A stretch of 64,000 nt of DNA from Thalassotalea_F euphylliae (GCF_042682785.1 NZ_JBHUIB010000002.1:62001-126000), one strand, 5' to 3'; positions 43,460 through 53,842 are shown, counted from the first letter of the stretch. Translations and numbers: made by a program. Notes: generated by a model from the letters alone, not told the origin.

Positions 43460-44296
43460 ATGAATAAAAAAATAATAACAGTTCTACTCGCGCTAACTGT
43501 GTCGGTTTTAACTAATCAAGCAATAGCTGCAGAAAAAATAGACAAGTGCATGGAAGAAAAATGCATTAACTATTTCAAACAATACAAAAAAGCGGCTAAA
43601 CGCGGACACCCACTTGCTATGTTAACGCTAGGACAGTTCTATCTTCACGGGTACGGCACCAAGGCAAATCCCAAAGTGGCGTTGAAACACTTTAAAAAGG
43701 CTGCTCGTCACGGGTACACCGCTGCCCATTTTAAAGCTGGCTACATCTACATGACCAATAAAGACCTTCGCGATATAGAAAGAAGTGTTAAGTACTTAGA
43801 GAATGCAGCGAAGTATGATTACAAGGGCTCAAACTTTGTATTAGGCATGTTGTATTTCGACAAACAGTATAAATCTCGGGATTTGGCTAAAGCTGATAGC
43901 TACTTTGAAAAAGCGTATAGGGAAAAGTATGAGCAAATGCCGACGGTTGTTCAGTTTATAGAGCAAGAGATGCCAATATCAGCACAGTCGTTCCCTAAAT
44001 TGTTTGAGGCAATGAATGAAGTGCCATTGCATAAAGGGAAGGATGGCGCATTGTCATTTCCATCTGATGGGGTGGAAGTCATTACAGTAACGTCTCCTCC
44101 ATTGGAACAATCATTTCATAAACAGTTGATGGACTTTAGGAAGGCCATCAAGTCAACAGGTACGCGATTCCTTGGAAAAACATGTCTTGAACGATTGACT
44201 TGTATGCAACGAGCAGACATTGCCGATGCGACAGATTTTAACTTCTTATTTTTGCAAGGATTCACAGGTAAAGACGTAAATAGTGGCAAATTCTAG
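43460..44296 (+). CDS. Secreted SEL1-repeat protein, copy 2
   Basis: 278 residues with signal peptide (about 1-23). Same plan as copy 1: KCMEEKC pair, repeats, EVITVTSPPLEQSFHKQLMDF, STGTRFLGKTC, CLERLTC. Nearest to copy 3 (both KIDKCMEEKC and GTKAN). The upstream DNA has a tandem TATAAGGAAT doublet just before the ATG, and a block around 43332-43381 (GTGACGAATTGC... ACGGTATT...) that resembles the upstream DNA of copy 1 at 42252-42298, so promoter and gene were duplicated together. No terminator separates it from copy 3. Confidence 0.88.
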   Translation: MNKKIITVLLALTVSVLTNQAIAAEKIDKCMEEKCINYFKQYKKAAKRGHPLAMLTLGQFYLHGYGTKANPKVALKHFKKAARHGYTAAHFKAGYIYMTNKDLRDIERSVKYLENAAKYDYKGSNFVLGMLYFDKQYKSRDLAKADSYFEKAYREKYEQMPTVVQFIEQEMPISAQSFPKLFEAMNEVPLHKGKDGALSFPSDGVEVITVTSPPLEQSFHKQLMDFRKAIKSTGTRFLGKTCLERLTCMQRADIADATDFNFLFLQGFTGKDVNSGKF

Positions 44297-44351
44297 ATAT
44301 CAATTTTGATTGTATGGCTGCTTTTTTAAACTCAATAACTCAGGAGGCGAT

Positions 44352-45191
44352 ATGAAGCTTTCAATGAAAAACTACCTTCTAGCTTTGATTTCAGGGGTAA
44401 TGATTTGTGGGTATGCATCAGCATCAACACAGCCAGAAAAAATAGACAAATGCATGGAAGAAAAGTGCGTTAACTATTTCAAGCAGTACAAAAAAGCAGC
44501 CAAACGCGGCCACCCACTCGCTATGTTAACACTCGGTCAGTTTTATCTGCATGGCTATGGCACCAAAGCGAATTCAAAAGTTGCGTTGAAGTACTTTAAA
44601 AAAGCTGCTCGACATGGTTATACGGCTGCACAATTTAAAGCTGGCTACATTTATATGACAGATAAAGAATTGCGCGACATTGAAGAAAGTATCAAGTATC
44701 TAGAGCGAGCAGCAACTTACGATTATAAAGGCGCTAATTTTGTGCTTGGCATGCTGTATTTTGATGAAAAGTACAACAGTCGAGATCTCGCGAAAGCTGA
44801 TGCGTATTTTGAAAAATCTTACATGAAAAAGTATGAGCAAATGCCTACCGTAGTGAAATATATCGAGCAACAAATGCCAATTAACCAACAGAACTTCCCT
44901 AAGTTGTATGCGGCTATGAATGCAACGCCACTTGAAAAACATAAAGACGGTTCGCTTTCTTGGCATGCAGACGGTATTGAAGTTATTACCATAACTTCTC
45001 CACCACTTGAGCAAACTTTTCATAAACAGTTGATGGATTTTCGAAAGGCCATTAAGTCAACAGGTACACGTTTCTTAGGTAAAACATGTGCTGAAAGGTT
45101 GACTTGTATGCAACGTGCTGACATTGCTGATGCGACTGATTTTAGAATTTTCTATATTGATGGTTTTTCAGGAGCTAAGGCTGGCGAATAA
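44352..45191 (+). CDS. Secreted SEL1-repeat protein, copy 3
   Basis: 279 residues from the ATG at 44352, which has AGGAGG; the frame extends 14 codons up without a ribosome site. Signal peptide to about residue 26. Very close to copy 2 in the repeats and the C-terminal module (EVITITSPPLEQTFHKQLMDFRKAIK). It is 55 bases downstream of copy 2 with no terminator between, so the two probably form an operon. Most recent duplication of the set by eye. Confidence 0.88.
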   Translation: MKLSMKNYLLALISGVMICGYASASTQPEKIDKCMEEKCVNYFKQYKKAAKRGHPLAMLTLGQFYLHGYGTKANSKVALKYFKKAARHGYTAAQFKAGYIYMTDKELRDIEESIKYLERAATYDYKGANFVLGMLYFDEKYNSRDLAKADAYFEKSYMKKYEQMPTVVKYIEQQMPINQQNFPKLYAAMNATPLEKHKDGSLSWHADGIEVITITSPPLEQTFHKQLMDFRKAIKSTGTRFLGKTCAERLTCMQRADIADATDFRIFYIDGFSGAKAGE

Positions 45192-45219
45192 ATTTGTGAC
45201 GAAGCTAGTGAAGTACTTT

Positions 45220-45242
45220 GGCGGCGTTAGCCGCCTTTTTTA
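45220..45242 (+). terminator. Terminator after SEL1 copy 3
   Basis: GGCGGC-GTTA-GCCGCC followed by T run. Confidence 0.88.
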
Positions 45243-45369
45243 AGCTTGAACTAGCTGCGCTATAAACCGTTGAAAAGGTTAAATCTAGTGAACAGGGCAA
45301 TCATGTATATGCTTAGTTGTTAACAATTAAGTTATTTGCCCTAAATAAAGAACAACAGGGAGCTTTAAA

Positions 45370-46191
45370 ATGAAGACAATGATATCAGTGTTTTTATCGT
45401 TATATTTATGTACATCTCTAAGTGCTTTTGCCTATGAAAAGATAGAACAGTGCGATACTGATGCATGTAAACAATACTTTAAAAAATACAAGACCGCGTC
45501 TAAGCGAGGACATCCTTTGGCCAATTTGATGCTAGGGCAGTTTTATAAAAATGGCTATGGCGTTACAGCGGATGAAAAGCAGGCTCTGAAATATTTTAAG
45601 AAAGCAGCTAAAGCAGGGTATACCTCAGCTCAGTTGCATGCAGGCTATATCTATATGACCAGCCAAGAAAATTATGACATAGATAAAAGTATCAAGTATT
45701 TATCTCGAGCGGCATATTACAAAGATAAGAACGCAAACTTTTTGTTATCGATGATTTATTTCGATAAACGATATGAACGAAGAGACTTGGAAAAGGCAGA
45801 TCAATACTTAGCTAAAGCCTATGAATTGCGCCATAAACAGGTACCACAAGCGATTGCCTACATAGAAAGTGAAATGGTCATTGATGCGAAAACCTTTCCA
45901 GCAGTCACTAACGCACAAAATGCATTGATGTTAGTAAAAAATGCTGAAGGGGTTTTAGAATGGCCAAAAGATGAGATGGAAGTTATCACAATAACGTCTC
46001 CACCACTCGAAGATCTATTCAATGAACAGTTGCTGACGTTTAGAAAACATATAAAGTCGACGGGTTCTCGCTTCAAAGGGAAAACATGTACTGAGCGTGG
46101 TTCTTGTTCAATTCGAATGCAGATAGACGATGCAAACGAATTTTACTTAGTATTCTTAGCAGATTTGTTTTCTGGGGCAAGTGTCCAGTAA
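45370..46191 (+). CDS. Secreted SEL1-repeat protein, copy 4
   Basis: 273 residues with signal peptide (about 1-21). QCDTDACKQYFKKYKTASKRGHP, repeats, EVITITSPPLEDLFNEQLLTF and STGSRFKGKTCTERGSCSIRM. It pairs with copy 5: both have YDIDKSIKYLSRAAYYKDKN and a C-x5-C pair of the form CTERxSC. Preceded by its own untranslated region and followed by a long-stem hairpin. Confidence 0.88.
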   Translation: MKTMISVFLSLYLCTSLSAFAYEKIEQCDTDACKQYFKKYKTASKRGHPLANLMLGQFYKNGYGVTADEKQALKYFKKAAKAGYTSAQLHAGYIYMTSQENYDIDKSIKYLSRAAYYKDKNANFLLSMIYFDKRYERRDLEKADQYLAKAYELRHKQVPQAIAYIESEMVIDAKTFPAVTNAQNALMLVKNAEGVLEWPKDEMEVITITSPPLEDLFNEQLLTFRKHIKSTGSRFKGKTCTERGSCSIRMQIDDANEFYLVFLADLFSGASVQ

Positions 46192-46204
46192 CTCTTCCCA
46201 TATT

Positions 46205-46239
46205 GTTATCCGCTTCGAGAACTAACCGCAGCGGATAAC
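46205..46239 (+). terminator. Possible terminator after SEL1 copy 4
   Basis: GTTATCCGC/GCGGATAAC, perfect 9-bp arms with a 17-base loop, followed by only four T (GCATTTT). It is a weak terminator or another RNA structure. Confidence 0.5.
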
Positions 46240-46406
46240 GCATTTTAATCAATATGCATTGCTTAAAAACAACTAACGCATCAGATCTTTTATATCATTA
46301 ACTCCTTAGTACATCGGCCAATGGAAGATATTAGAAAATATTAATCCCTAAATTTCATATGTATCCCTAGACTGTTCACAGTGACCACCATTAAGGGACG
46401 TACGAT

Positions 46407-47231
46407 ATGAAAATGTTATTACTACTTATTACGGTGATAACCCTCGGATTTACATCAAAGGTAATGGCTACTGCCAAAACCGAGAAAATAGAGCAATGCA
46501 ATTCGGATTCCTGTAAACAATATTTCAAGCAGTATAAAATCGCGGCTAAGAGGGGGCATCCACTAGCAATGTTAACCTTGGGCCAATTTTACAAAAATGG
46601 TTACGGTGTTGAAGCTAACGAAAAATTAGCCCTGAAATATTTTAAAAAAGCGGCAAAAGCTGGTTTTACAGCAGCGCAATTGCACGCTGGTTATATCTAT
46701 ATGACTAGTGATGAGCATTATGATATTGATAAAAGCATTAAGTACTTATCTCGAGCCGCATATTACAAAGATAAAAATGCAAATTTCTTACTTTCTATCC
46801 TTTACTTTGATAAGCGCTATCAACGACGCGACTTGAAGAAAGTTGACCAATATTTAGCGATGGCCTATGAGCAAAAACACAAACAAGTGCCGGAAGCTAT
46901 CGCGTATATTGAAACTGAGATGCCAATAGACTCTGCTACATTTCCAGAGCTTACGAAAGCTCAAGAAGTTGTTGCTTTGGTTAAAAACCAGCAAGGTGTT
47001 TTGGAATGGCCAAAGGACGAAATGGAAGTTATTACTATTACATCACCGCCACTGGAAGACATGTTTAATGAACAGTTAATGGCATTTAGAAAACCCATTA
47101 AGTCAACAGGCACTCGATTTAAAGGCAAAACGTGTACAGAGCGTCAATCTTGTTCTATCCGAATGCAAATTGACGATTCTTTCGAGTTCTATTTGGTATT
47201 TCTTTCAGATATTTTCGAAGGTAGTGGATAA
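46407..47231 (+). CDS. Secreted SEL1-repeat protein, copy 5
   Basis: 274 residues with signal peptide (about 1-21). QCNSDSCKQYFKQYKIAAKRGHP at the start, SEL1 repeats, EVITITSPPLEDMFNEQLMAF and STGTRFKGKTCTERQSC at the end. Sister of copy 4. It closes the tandem array; the convergent spoVR gene follows. Confidence 0.88.
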   Translation: MKMLLLLITVITLGFTSKVMATAKTEKIEQCNSDSCKQYFKQYKIAAKRGHPLAMLTLGQFYKNGYGVEANEKLALKYFKKAAKAGFTAAQLHAGYIYMTSDEHYDIDKSIKYLSRAAYYKDKNANFLLSILYFDKRYQRRDLKKVDQYLAMAYEQKHKQVPEAIAYIETEMPIDSATFPELTKAQEVVALVKNQQGVLEWPKDEMEVITITSPPLEDMFNEQLMAFRKPIKSTGTRFKGKTCTERQSCSIRMQIDDSFEFYLVFLSDIFEGSG

Positions 47232-47349
47232 ATAAATCCCAACACAAATTGGTTTGTATATTCGAGAGTTTATGTGAGCATACAAGTTGATAGTTCACTT
47301 GCATGCTTTGCTGGCTTTTATGTGGTTTAAAAGCGAACGTTTTATCTAC

Positions 47350-48873
47350 CTAAGCAGTTTCTTTCGCTGATACTTTCAACTGAGGACAGCGCGCAATTTC
47401 CCTTTCTTCACCTTGCTTATCTATAGTGGTTAGTTTGACATCGAAGCCCCACAAATAGTGCAGGTGCTTTAATACTTCATCTTTCGATTCTGCTAAAGGC
47501 ACTTTATTGTGAGGCACATGGCGTAACGTTAATGAGCGATCACCATCAATATCGGCTTCAACTATCTGTATATTCGCTTCCAGGTTGCTCAGATTGTATT
47601 GGTCGGACAATGCGGTGCGAATATCTTGATAGCCAGAGTCATTGTGTATGGCTTCAACTTCTAGGTAGTTATTGCTTTCATCGTCATGGATGTGAAACAG
47701 CTTAAAATCCCTAATTATTTTTGGGGACAAAAACTGGCTGATGAAGCTTTCATCTTTGAAGTTTTCCATGGCGAAATGCACCGTTTCTAGCCAGTCTTTA
47801 CCTGCAATTTCGGGAAACCACGCTTTGTCTTCATCTGTTGGGGTCTCACAAATACGCCTGATATCCATAAACATATTGAAACCCAGTGCATACGGGTTAA
47901 TGCCCGAGTAATAAGGACTGTTGTACTCTGGCTGAGCAACAACATTGGTGTGGCTGTGTAAAAACTCCATCATGAACTTGTCCGTAACCAAGCCCTCGTC
48001 ATAAAGATGATTCAATATGGTGTAATGCCAAAAACAAGCCCATCCCTCGTTCATCACTTGGGTTTGTTTTTGTGGGTAAAAGTATTGAGATATTTTACGG
48101 ACAATACGCACAATTTCCCGCTGCCAAGGTTTTAATAATGGCGCATTCTTTTCAATAAAGTACAAAATGTTCTCTTGAGGCTCTTTGGGAAATTTCACTC
48201 TGTTTTTTTGCGTTGATTCTTTTGGGGTTGGTAAAGTACGCCACAGGGTATTCACTTGCGATTGCAGGTATTGCTCTCGTTCTTCCTGTCTTTTCAATTC
48301 TTCATCGAGCGATATTTTCTGCGGGCGTTTATATCGATCTACACCATGATTCATTAGCGCATGACAGGCATCTAACGTCGCTTCAACTTCATCGATGCCG
48401 TATTTGTGTTCACATTTTGCGATGTATTGTTTTGCAAACAACAAATAATCGATGATGGAACTAGCGTCTGTCCATGATTTAAATAAGTAGTTACCTTTGA
48501 AAAAGGAATTGTGTCCGTAGCAAGCGTGCGCCATCACCAATGCCTGCATGGTCATGGTGTTTTCTTCCATAAGGTAAGAAATACAGGGCTCAGAATTAAT
48601 CACAATTTCATACGCTAAACCCATTTGCCCGCGTTTATAAGTTTGTTCTGTTTGGATAAATTTTTTGCCGTATGTCCAGTGGTTATATCCAATTGGCATG
48701 CCGACGCTTGCATAGGCATCCATCATTTGTTCGGCAGTGATGACTTCAATTTGATTGGGGTAGGTGTCGAGTTTGTAATGCTCTGCAACACGGGCAATTT
48801 CAGCCTGATATTGCTCTAGTTTTTCAAAGGTCCAATCTGGACTATCATCTAACGGTTTACGGGTTTTACTCAT
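47350..48873 (-). CDS. SpoVR family protein (YcgB)
   Basis: 507 residues, near the 510 of E. coli YcgB. Characteristic text: SPDWTFEKLEQYQAEIARVAEHYKLDTYPNQIEVIT at the start and MNEGWACFWHYTILNHLYDEG in the middle. The SpoVR family accompanies PrkA and YeaH in many proteobacteria and acts in stress and starvation physiology; biochemistry is unknown. It is the third gene of the prkA-yeaH-spoVR operon, 12 bases after yeaH. Confidence 0.94.
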   Translation of the reverse strand: MSKTRKPLDDSPDWTFEKLEQYQAEIARVAEHYKLDTYPNQIEVITAEQMMDAYASVGMPIGYNHWTYGKKFIQTEQTYKRGQMGLAYEIVINSEPCISYLMEENTMTMQALVMAHACYGHNSFFKGNYLFKSWTDASSIIDYLLFAKQYIAKCEHKYGIDEVEATLDACHALMNHGVDRYKRPQKISLDEELKRQEEREQYLQSQVNTLWRTLPTPKESTQKNRVKFPKEPQENILYFIEKNAPLLKPWQREIVRIVRKISQYFYPQKQTQVMNEGWACFWHYTILNHLYDEGLVTDKFMMEFLHSHTNVVAQPEYNSPYYSGINPYALGFNMFMDIRRICETPTDEDKAWFPEIAGKDWLETVHFAMENFKDESFISQFLSPKIIRDFKLFHIHDDESNNYLEVEAIHNDSGYQDIRTALSDQYNLSNLEANIQIVEADIDGDRSLTLRHVPHNKVPLAESKDEVLKHLHYLWGFDVKLTTIDKQGEEREIARCPQLKVSAKETA

Positions 48874-48885
48874 AGCAACTCCTTT

Positions 48886-50166
48886 CTACGCCGCAGATTT
48901 TTCTTCTTTTTTGAAAAGTTCTCGGAAAACAGGGTAAATATCTTCAACACTCTTGATATGGCGCATTGCGAAGTAGCCACATTGATTAGCGACCTCCTGG
49001 TATTGATGCCACAGTGTTTGATGGGCGCGTTGGGTTATTTCGATGTAGCTAAAGTAGCGCGATCTTGGCAATATTTTCTCTAGTAGAAGCTTCTTGCATA
49101 ATGGAGAGTCGTCAGCCCAATTATCACCGTCAGAGGCTTGAGCACCATATATGTTCCAATCGTTGCTGCTGTATCGGTCTTCAATAACCTTAATCATGAG
49201 CTCTAACGCACTTGAAGCGATTGTCCCACCTGTTTCTTGGGAGTAGAAAAACTCTTGCTCATCGACCTCTTTAGCTTGTGTGTGGTGGCGAATATAGACG
49301 ACGTCAATTTCTTTGTATGTGCGCGTCAAAAATAGGTATAACAGAATGTAGAAGCGCTTAGCGATATCTTTTGTCGCTTGATCCATCGATCCTGAAACAT
49401 CCATGAGGCAAAACATAACGGCTTTTGATGTTGGCACCGCCTCTTTTGCATAATTTCGATAGCGTAAATCAAATGTGTCAATAAAAGGAACTTTGCTGAT
49501 TTTTTCTTCCAACGCTTTTATATCAGCCTTTAGTTCTTTGAGTTCGTTAGGGTGGTCGTGAGGATCATTTTCTAACGCTTCTAATGCATCATTTTTCTCT
49601 TTCAGTTGACGGCGTTTACTTGATGTCATAGCAATGCGACGGGCTATAGATCCTTCTAAAGATTTTACGATATCGATATTTGCCGGCACACCTTCTGCGC
49701 AAAATCCACTTCGGACGGTTTTGAATTCTACAAGTTTATCAAGTTGTGTTTTTTCTAAATTGGGCAGTGCTAAATCTTCGAATAAAAGGTCGAGATACTC
49801 GTCCTTTGAAATTGAAAATACGAAGTCGTCTTGACCTTCACCCTTATCACTTGCATCGCCTTGTCCACTGCCTTGACCAGCACCGCCCTGTGGAGGGCGA
49901 TTGATACGATCACCCTCAGTGAATTGGTCATTGCCGGGATGTACACGATCTTTAATACCACCACTGCCTTGATGAAATATCGGTTCACTCAGATCTTTCT
50001 TGGGAATGGTAATATTTTCACCACTCTCCAAGTCGGTGACACCACGTTTATTTATCGCTTCGGACACCGATTTTTTGATTTGGCTCTTGTACCGACGAAT
50101 AAAACGCTGGCGATTTACCGTGCTTTTGTTTTTACTGTTTAATCTTCTATCTATAAAGTTGGCCAT
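48886..50166 (-). CDS. yeaH: YeaH/YhbH family VWA-like protein
   Basis: 426 residues; E. coli YeaH has 427. MANFIDRRLNSKNKSTVNRQRFIRRYKSQIKKSV is the family start. A Gly-rich linker (GGAGQGSGQGDASDKGEGQDD) precedes a von Willebrand A-like domain with the MIDAS motif DVSGSMDQ. It works with the PrkA kinase, probably as target or scaffold (E. coli YeaG-YeaH, family knowledge). Middle gene of the operon. Confidence 0.94.
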   Translation of the reverse strand: MANFIDRRLNSKNKSTVNRQRFIRRYKSQIKKSVSEAINKRGVTDLESGENITIPKKDLSEPIFHQGSGGIKDRVHPGNDQFTEGDRINRPPQGGAGQGSGQGDASDKGEGQDDFVFSISKDEYLDLLFEDLALPNLEKTQLDKLVEFKTVRSGFCAEGVPANIDIVKSLEGSIARRIAMTSSKRRQLKEKNDALEALENDPHDHPNELKELKADIKALEEKISKVPFIDTFDLRYRNYAKEAVPTSKAVMFCLMDVSGSMDQATKDIAKRFYILLYLFLTRTYKEIDVVYIRHHTQAKEVDEQEFFYSQETGGTIASSALELMIKVIEDRYSSNDWNIYGAQASDGDNWADDSPLCKKLLLEKILPRSRYFSYIEITQRAHQTLWHQYQEVANQCGYFAMRHIKSVEDIYPVFRELFKKEEKSAA

Positions 50167-50196
50167 ACAACATCTCCTAAAGCCTAGTCACTTGGT

Positions 50197-52131
50197 TTAA
50201 GAAGATTTTCTGACGCGAAGGTACCACTCAGACAACAAACGTACTTGTTTTTTGGTGTACCCTTTAGTCATCATTCGTTCGACAAAGTCATCATGTTTTT
50301 GTTGGTCTTCCGTCGATGTTTTTGTGTTGAATGAGATGACTGGCAGCAAGTCCTCGGTATTCGAAAACATCTTTTTCTCGATCACTGTGCGTAACTTCTC
50401 ATAGCTAGTCCAGTTGGGGTTTTTGCCGTTATTGTTGGCTTTTGCACGCAGCACGAAATTGACGATTTCATTGCGGAAGTCTTTCGGGTTGCTGATGCCT
50501 GCTGGCTTCTCAATTTTCTCCAGTTCGTTATTTAATGCTTCACGGTCAAATAACTGCCCGGTTTCTGAGTCTCTGTATTCTTGGTCTTGAATCCAAAAAT
50601 CGGCATATGTTACATAACGGTCGAAAATATTTTGTCCGTATTCAGAGTACGATTCTAAATACGCTGTTTGAATTTCTTTACCAATAAACTCGATATACTG
50701 TGGTGTTAAATACCCTTTGATAAACTCTAAGTAGCGGTCCTGCATTTCTTTGGGTAGTTGCTCCCGTTCAACTTGTTGCTCTAACACATAGAACAAATGC
50801 ACGGGGTTAGCCGCCACTTCCATATGATCGAAATTGAATACACGAGACAGAATCTTAAATGCAAAACGTGTAGACAAACCCGACATTCCTTCGTCAACAC
50901 CTGCGTAGTCTCGGTATTCTTGATACGACTTAGCTTTTGGATCTGTGTCTTTCAGGCTTTCACCGTCATAGACGCGCATTTTGGAGTAAATGCTAGAGTT
51001 TTCAGGGTCTTTTAGGCGTGACAATACTGAAAATTGTGCCAAAGTCTCTAGCGTGTCAGGTGCACATTGCGCTTCTTTAAGTTCACTGTGCTCAAGTAGT
51101 TTTTTGTAGATTTTCACTTCTTCTGATACACGCATACAGTAAGGTACTTTCACTATGTAAACGCGATCTAAAAATGCTTCGTTGTTTTTGTTGTTTCTAA
51201 AGGTTTGCCACTCAGATTCGTTCGAGTGAGCTAATATCATGCCGTTAAACGGTAAAGCAGATAGACCTTCTGTTGGATTGTAATTACCTTCTTGCGTGGC
51301 TGTTAGCAGGGGATGCAACACTTTGATGGGAGCTTTAAACATTTCGACAAATTCCATAACCCCTTGGTTCGCACGGCACAGTGCGCCCGAGTAGCTGTAG
51401 GCATCAGGGTCATCTTGCGCAAAGTGTTCAAGTTGACGAATATCAACCTTACCCACCAGTGACGAGATATCTTGATTGTTATCGTCACCCGGTTCAGTTT
51501 TAGCAATGGCAATTTGGTCTAGAATAGAAGGGTACACTTTAACCACTTTAAATTGTGCGATGTCACCTTTGAATTCATGTAAACGCTTGGCGGCCCATGG
51601 TGATAGTATGGTATTTAAGTATCTTGCAGGGATGTTGTATTCCTCTTGCAAGATTTTACCGTCTGCCGCAGGGTTAAACAGACAAAACGGGTGATCATTT
51701 ACTGGGCTTCGTTCGCCATTGGCACTAAGAACATAGATGGGTTCTTGTTGCATTAATGCTTTTAACTTTTCCGCTAATGAAGATTTCCCCCCGCCAACAG
51801 GGCCAAGTAGATATAAAATCTGCTTCTGCTCTTCTAGCCCCTGGGCAGCGTGTTTTAAATAGGAGACAATTTGCTCGATTGCGTCTTCCATCCCGAAAAA
51901 GTCTTCAAACGCTGGGTAACGTGCTATGACGCGGTTGGAGAATATTCGACTCAGCGTTGGATCGTTCGCCGTGTCTATCATTTGTGGTTCGCCAATAGCC
52001 GTGAGCAAGCGCTCCGCAGCGCTGGCGTAGGCCATTTTGTCTTCGCGACAAAGGTTTAAAAACTCTTGTAGAGAGAACTCTTCCTGCTGAGCTTGTTCGT
52101 AGCGTGACTGATAATGTTGAAAAATACTCAT
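50197..52131 (-). CDS. yeaG: PrkA-type serine protein kinase (YeaG)
   Basis: 644 residues, as in E. coli YeaG. AAA-like N-terminal domain with Walker A LLGPVGGGKSSLAEKL and a C-terminal PrkA kinase domain. It responds to nutrient stress in enterobacteria and heads the operon with yeaH and spoVR. It is divergent from a GAF histidine kinase over about 240 bp. Confidence 0.95.
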   Translation of the reverse strand: MSIFQHYQSRYEQAQQEEFSLQEFLNLCREDKMAYASAAERLLTAIGEPQMIDTANDPTLSRIFSNRVIARYPAFEDFFGMEDAIEQIVSYLKHAAQGLEEQKQILYLLGPVGGGKSSLAEKLKALMQQEPIYVLSANGERSPVNDHPFCLFNPAADGKILQEEYNIPARYLNTILSPWAAKRLHEFKGDIAQFKVVKVYPSILDQIAIAKTEPGDDNNQDISSLVGKVDIRQLEHFAQDDPDAYSYSGALCRANQGVMEFVEMFKAPIKVLHPLLTATQEGNYNPTEGLSALPFNGMILAHSNESEWQTFRNNKNNEAFLDRVYIVKVPYCMRVSEEVKIYKKLLEHSELKEAQCAPDTLETLAQFSVLSRLKDPENSSIYSKMRVYDGESLKDTDPKAKSYQEYRDYAGVDEGMSGLSTRFAFKILSRVFNFDHMEVAANPVHLFYVLEQQVEREQLPKEMQDRYLEFIKGYLTPQYIEFIGKEIQTAYLESYSEYGQNIFDRYVTYADFWIQDQEYRDSETGQLFDREALNNELEKIEKPAGISNPKDFRNEIVNFVLRAKANNNGKNPNWTSYEKLRTVIEKKMFSNTEDLLPVISFNTKTSTEDQQKHDDFVERMMTKGYTKKQVRLLSEWYLRVRKSS

Positions 52132-52374
52132 AACCGCCTCCCAAACTGAAGATAAGGGTATATAGAAGTAGACCGAGAAAACGCCGTTTCTATCTTTAAG
52201 TTTAGTAGTTATTTCTTATTTACTAGGAAAAAAGTTCACTTTTTTGTAAATAAAAACAACGGAGAAAGTAGACCAATGTACAAGCTGCTTCTTTTCGCTC
52301 TGCTTTGACATTTGTTGTTAAATTAACCGATGTGTAGCTATTCCGCTGTGATATTGCTATAAAAATAGTCAGGT

Positions 52375-53817
52375 GTGTTTGACTGTGTAGAACATGAGGT
52401 TATGTCAACGTCGTTGCAATTCAATCCGGTGGAAAAAGATGCGGGGTACTGGCAAAAGGCAATTGAGCTAGAAGAGGGGCGGTGTGAGGTATTGCGCTTA
52501 GTTGCTAGTGGCGAGTCACTAGAAGCTGTTTTAGCGCTGCTGTGCCAAAAAGCACAACTGTACAACCCTGAATTGCTTTGCTCTGTGTTACGGCTAGATA
52601 GTGCAAAGGGGACTTTACATCCTATCGCTTCAGTATCGCTTCCTCAATTTTATTGTGATGCTTTAGAAGGGGTAGAAATCGGCCTAGGTGTCGGTTCATG
52701 TGGTACATCGGCATTCACCAAAAAGCGCACTATCGTCGAAGATATTGGCACCCATCCTTATTGGGTTCAGTACAAAGAACTTGCCCACAGTGCAGGCCTG
52801 CATGCATGTTGGTCAGAGCCGATAATTGGTCGTGAAGGACAAGTATTTGGAACCTTTGCGATATATTACGCCTACCCTAAAGCGCCTACCGAAGAAGATC
52901 TTAAATTTATTGAAGTCAGTGCCAACCTCGCGGCAGTTGTCTTCGATAACCACCTTAACCGTCAGCAGTTGATGGATGCTAATCGCTTGTTAAGCCAAAC
53001 TGTTGATGAGAGGACGGCAGCACTTAGCAAAGCTAACGAAGAATTAGCATTATTAATTGAACGACAAGAAGAAAAACATATTGCCAAGTTAGGTATAGAA
53101 AAGAGCGTAACGGCGAATGCGCTATTGAGTGGCTTTGCCCACGAAATAAGTACGCCTATCGGCACTGCGTTAATGTCAATTAGTACGGCCCAAGAAAAAT
53201 TAGAACAGCTTGTTAAGCTGTTTGATACAGGCAAACTGTCTAGGCGAGTCTTTGAAAGTTCTGCAGAGGAGTTAAGCACGTTGGTTGCTTTTAATCGCAG
53301 GGCATTAGATAAAGCGGACGAGCTGCTAAATCAGTTCAAAAAAGTGCAAGCTGATAAAATGGATGCGCAGCGTGAGCACTTTAATCTCAGTGTGTTTTTG
53401 ACGTCGATGAAAAACGCTTTGGTAAGCACTCTTAAGAGTCACGAACTCGTTATTGAGTCAGCGGATATTGATATATGTTGTGACAAAGAAAGCCTGTGGC
53501 AGGTGCTTTTTCAACTCATTGATAACGCCATTATTCATGGCTTTAAAGACATTGAACGAGGCTGTATTCATATTACTACTAGTCTCGTCGACAATCATGT
53601 TGTGCTTAATATTCAAGACAACGGCAAAGGTGTTCAGGAAGATCAGGCAAATAAATTGTTCGATCCTTTCTACACCACGAGCTTAAAACATAAAAATATG
53701 GGACTAGGCCTCACAACCGTATATAACCTACTTGCCAATGTACTCAATGGCACAATTCATTTAAAGCCATCACCAGTAGGGGTGCGATTTGAAATCAAAA
53801 TTCCTATCGGCATTTAA
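52375..53817 (+). CDS. GAF-domain sensor histidine kinase
   Basis: 480 residues from a GTG at 52375; an ATG at 52402 (MSTSLQFNPVEKDAGYW) is an alternative. GAF domain about 30-190 (GVEIGLGVGSCGTSAFTKKRTIVEDI; HACWSEPIIGREGQVFGTFAIYY). A coiled coil follows, then the dimerisation helix with His in FAHEISTPIGTALMSI, and an HATPase (QLIDNAIIHGF, DNGKGV, MGLGLTTVYNLL). There is no membrane helix, so it is a cytoplasmic kinase. No receiver or partner regulator is adjacent. The ligand or redox signal of the GAF is unknown. Confidence 0.88.
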   Translation: MFDCVEHEVMSTSLQFNPVEKDAGYWQKAIELEEGRCEVLRLVASGESLEAVLALLCQKAQLYNPELLCSVLRLDSAKGTLHPIASVSLPQFYCDALEGVEIGLGVGSCGTSAFTKKRTIVEDIGTHPYWVQYKELAHSAGLHACWSEPIIGREGQVFGTFAIYYAYPKAPTEEDLKFIEVSANLAAVVFDNHLNRQQLMDANRLLSQTVDERTAALSKANEELALLIERQEEKHIAKLGIEKSVTANALLSGFAHEISTPIGTALMSISTAQEKLEQLVKLFDTGKLSRRVFESSAEELSTLVAFNRRALDKADELLNQFKKVQADKMDAQREHFNLSVFLTSMKNALVSTLKSHELVIESADIDICCDKESLWQVLFQLIDNAIIHGFKDIERGCIHITTSLVDNHVVLNIQDNGKGVQEDQANKLFDPFYTTSLKHKNMGLGLTTVYNLLANVLNGTIHLKPSPVGVRFEIKIPIGI

Positions 53818-53842
53818 TAATGCAGGTTTAATAAGATACGCA

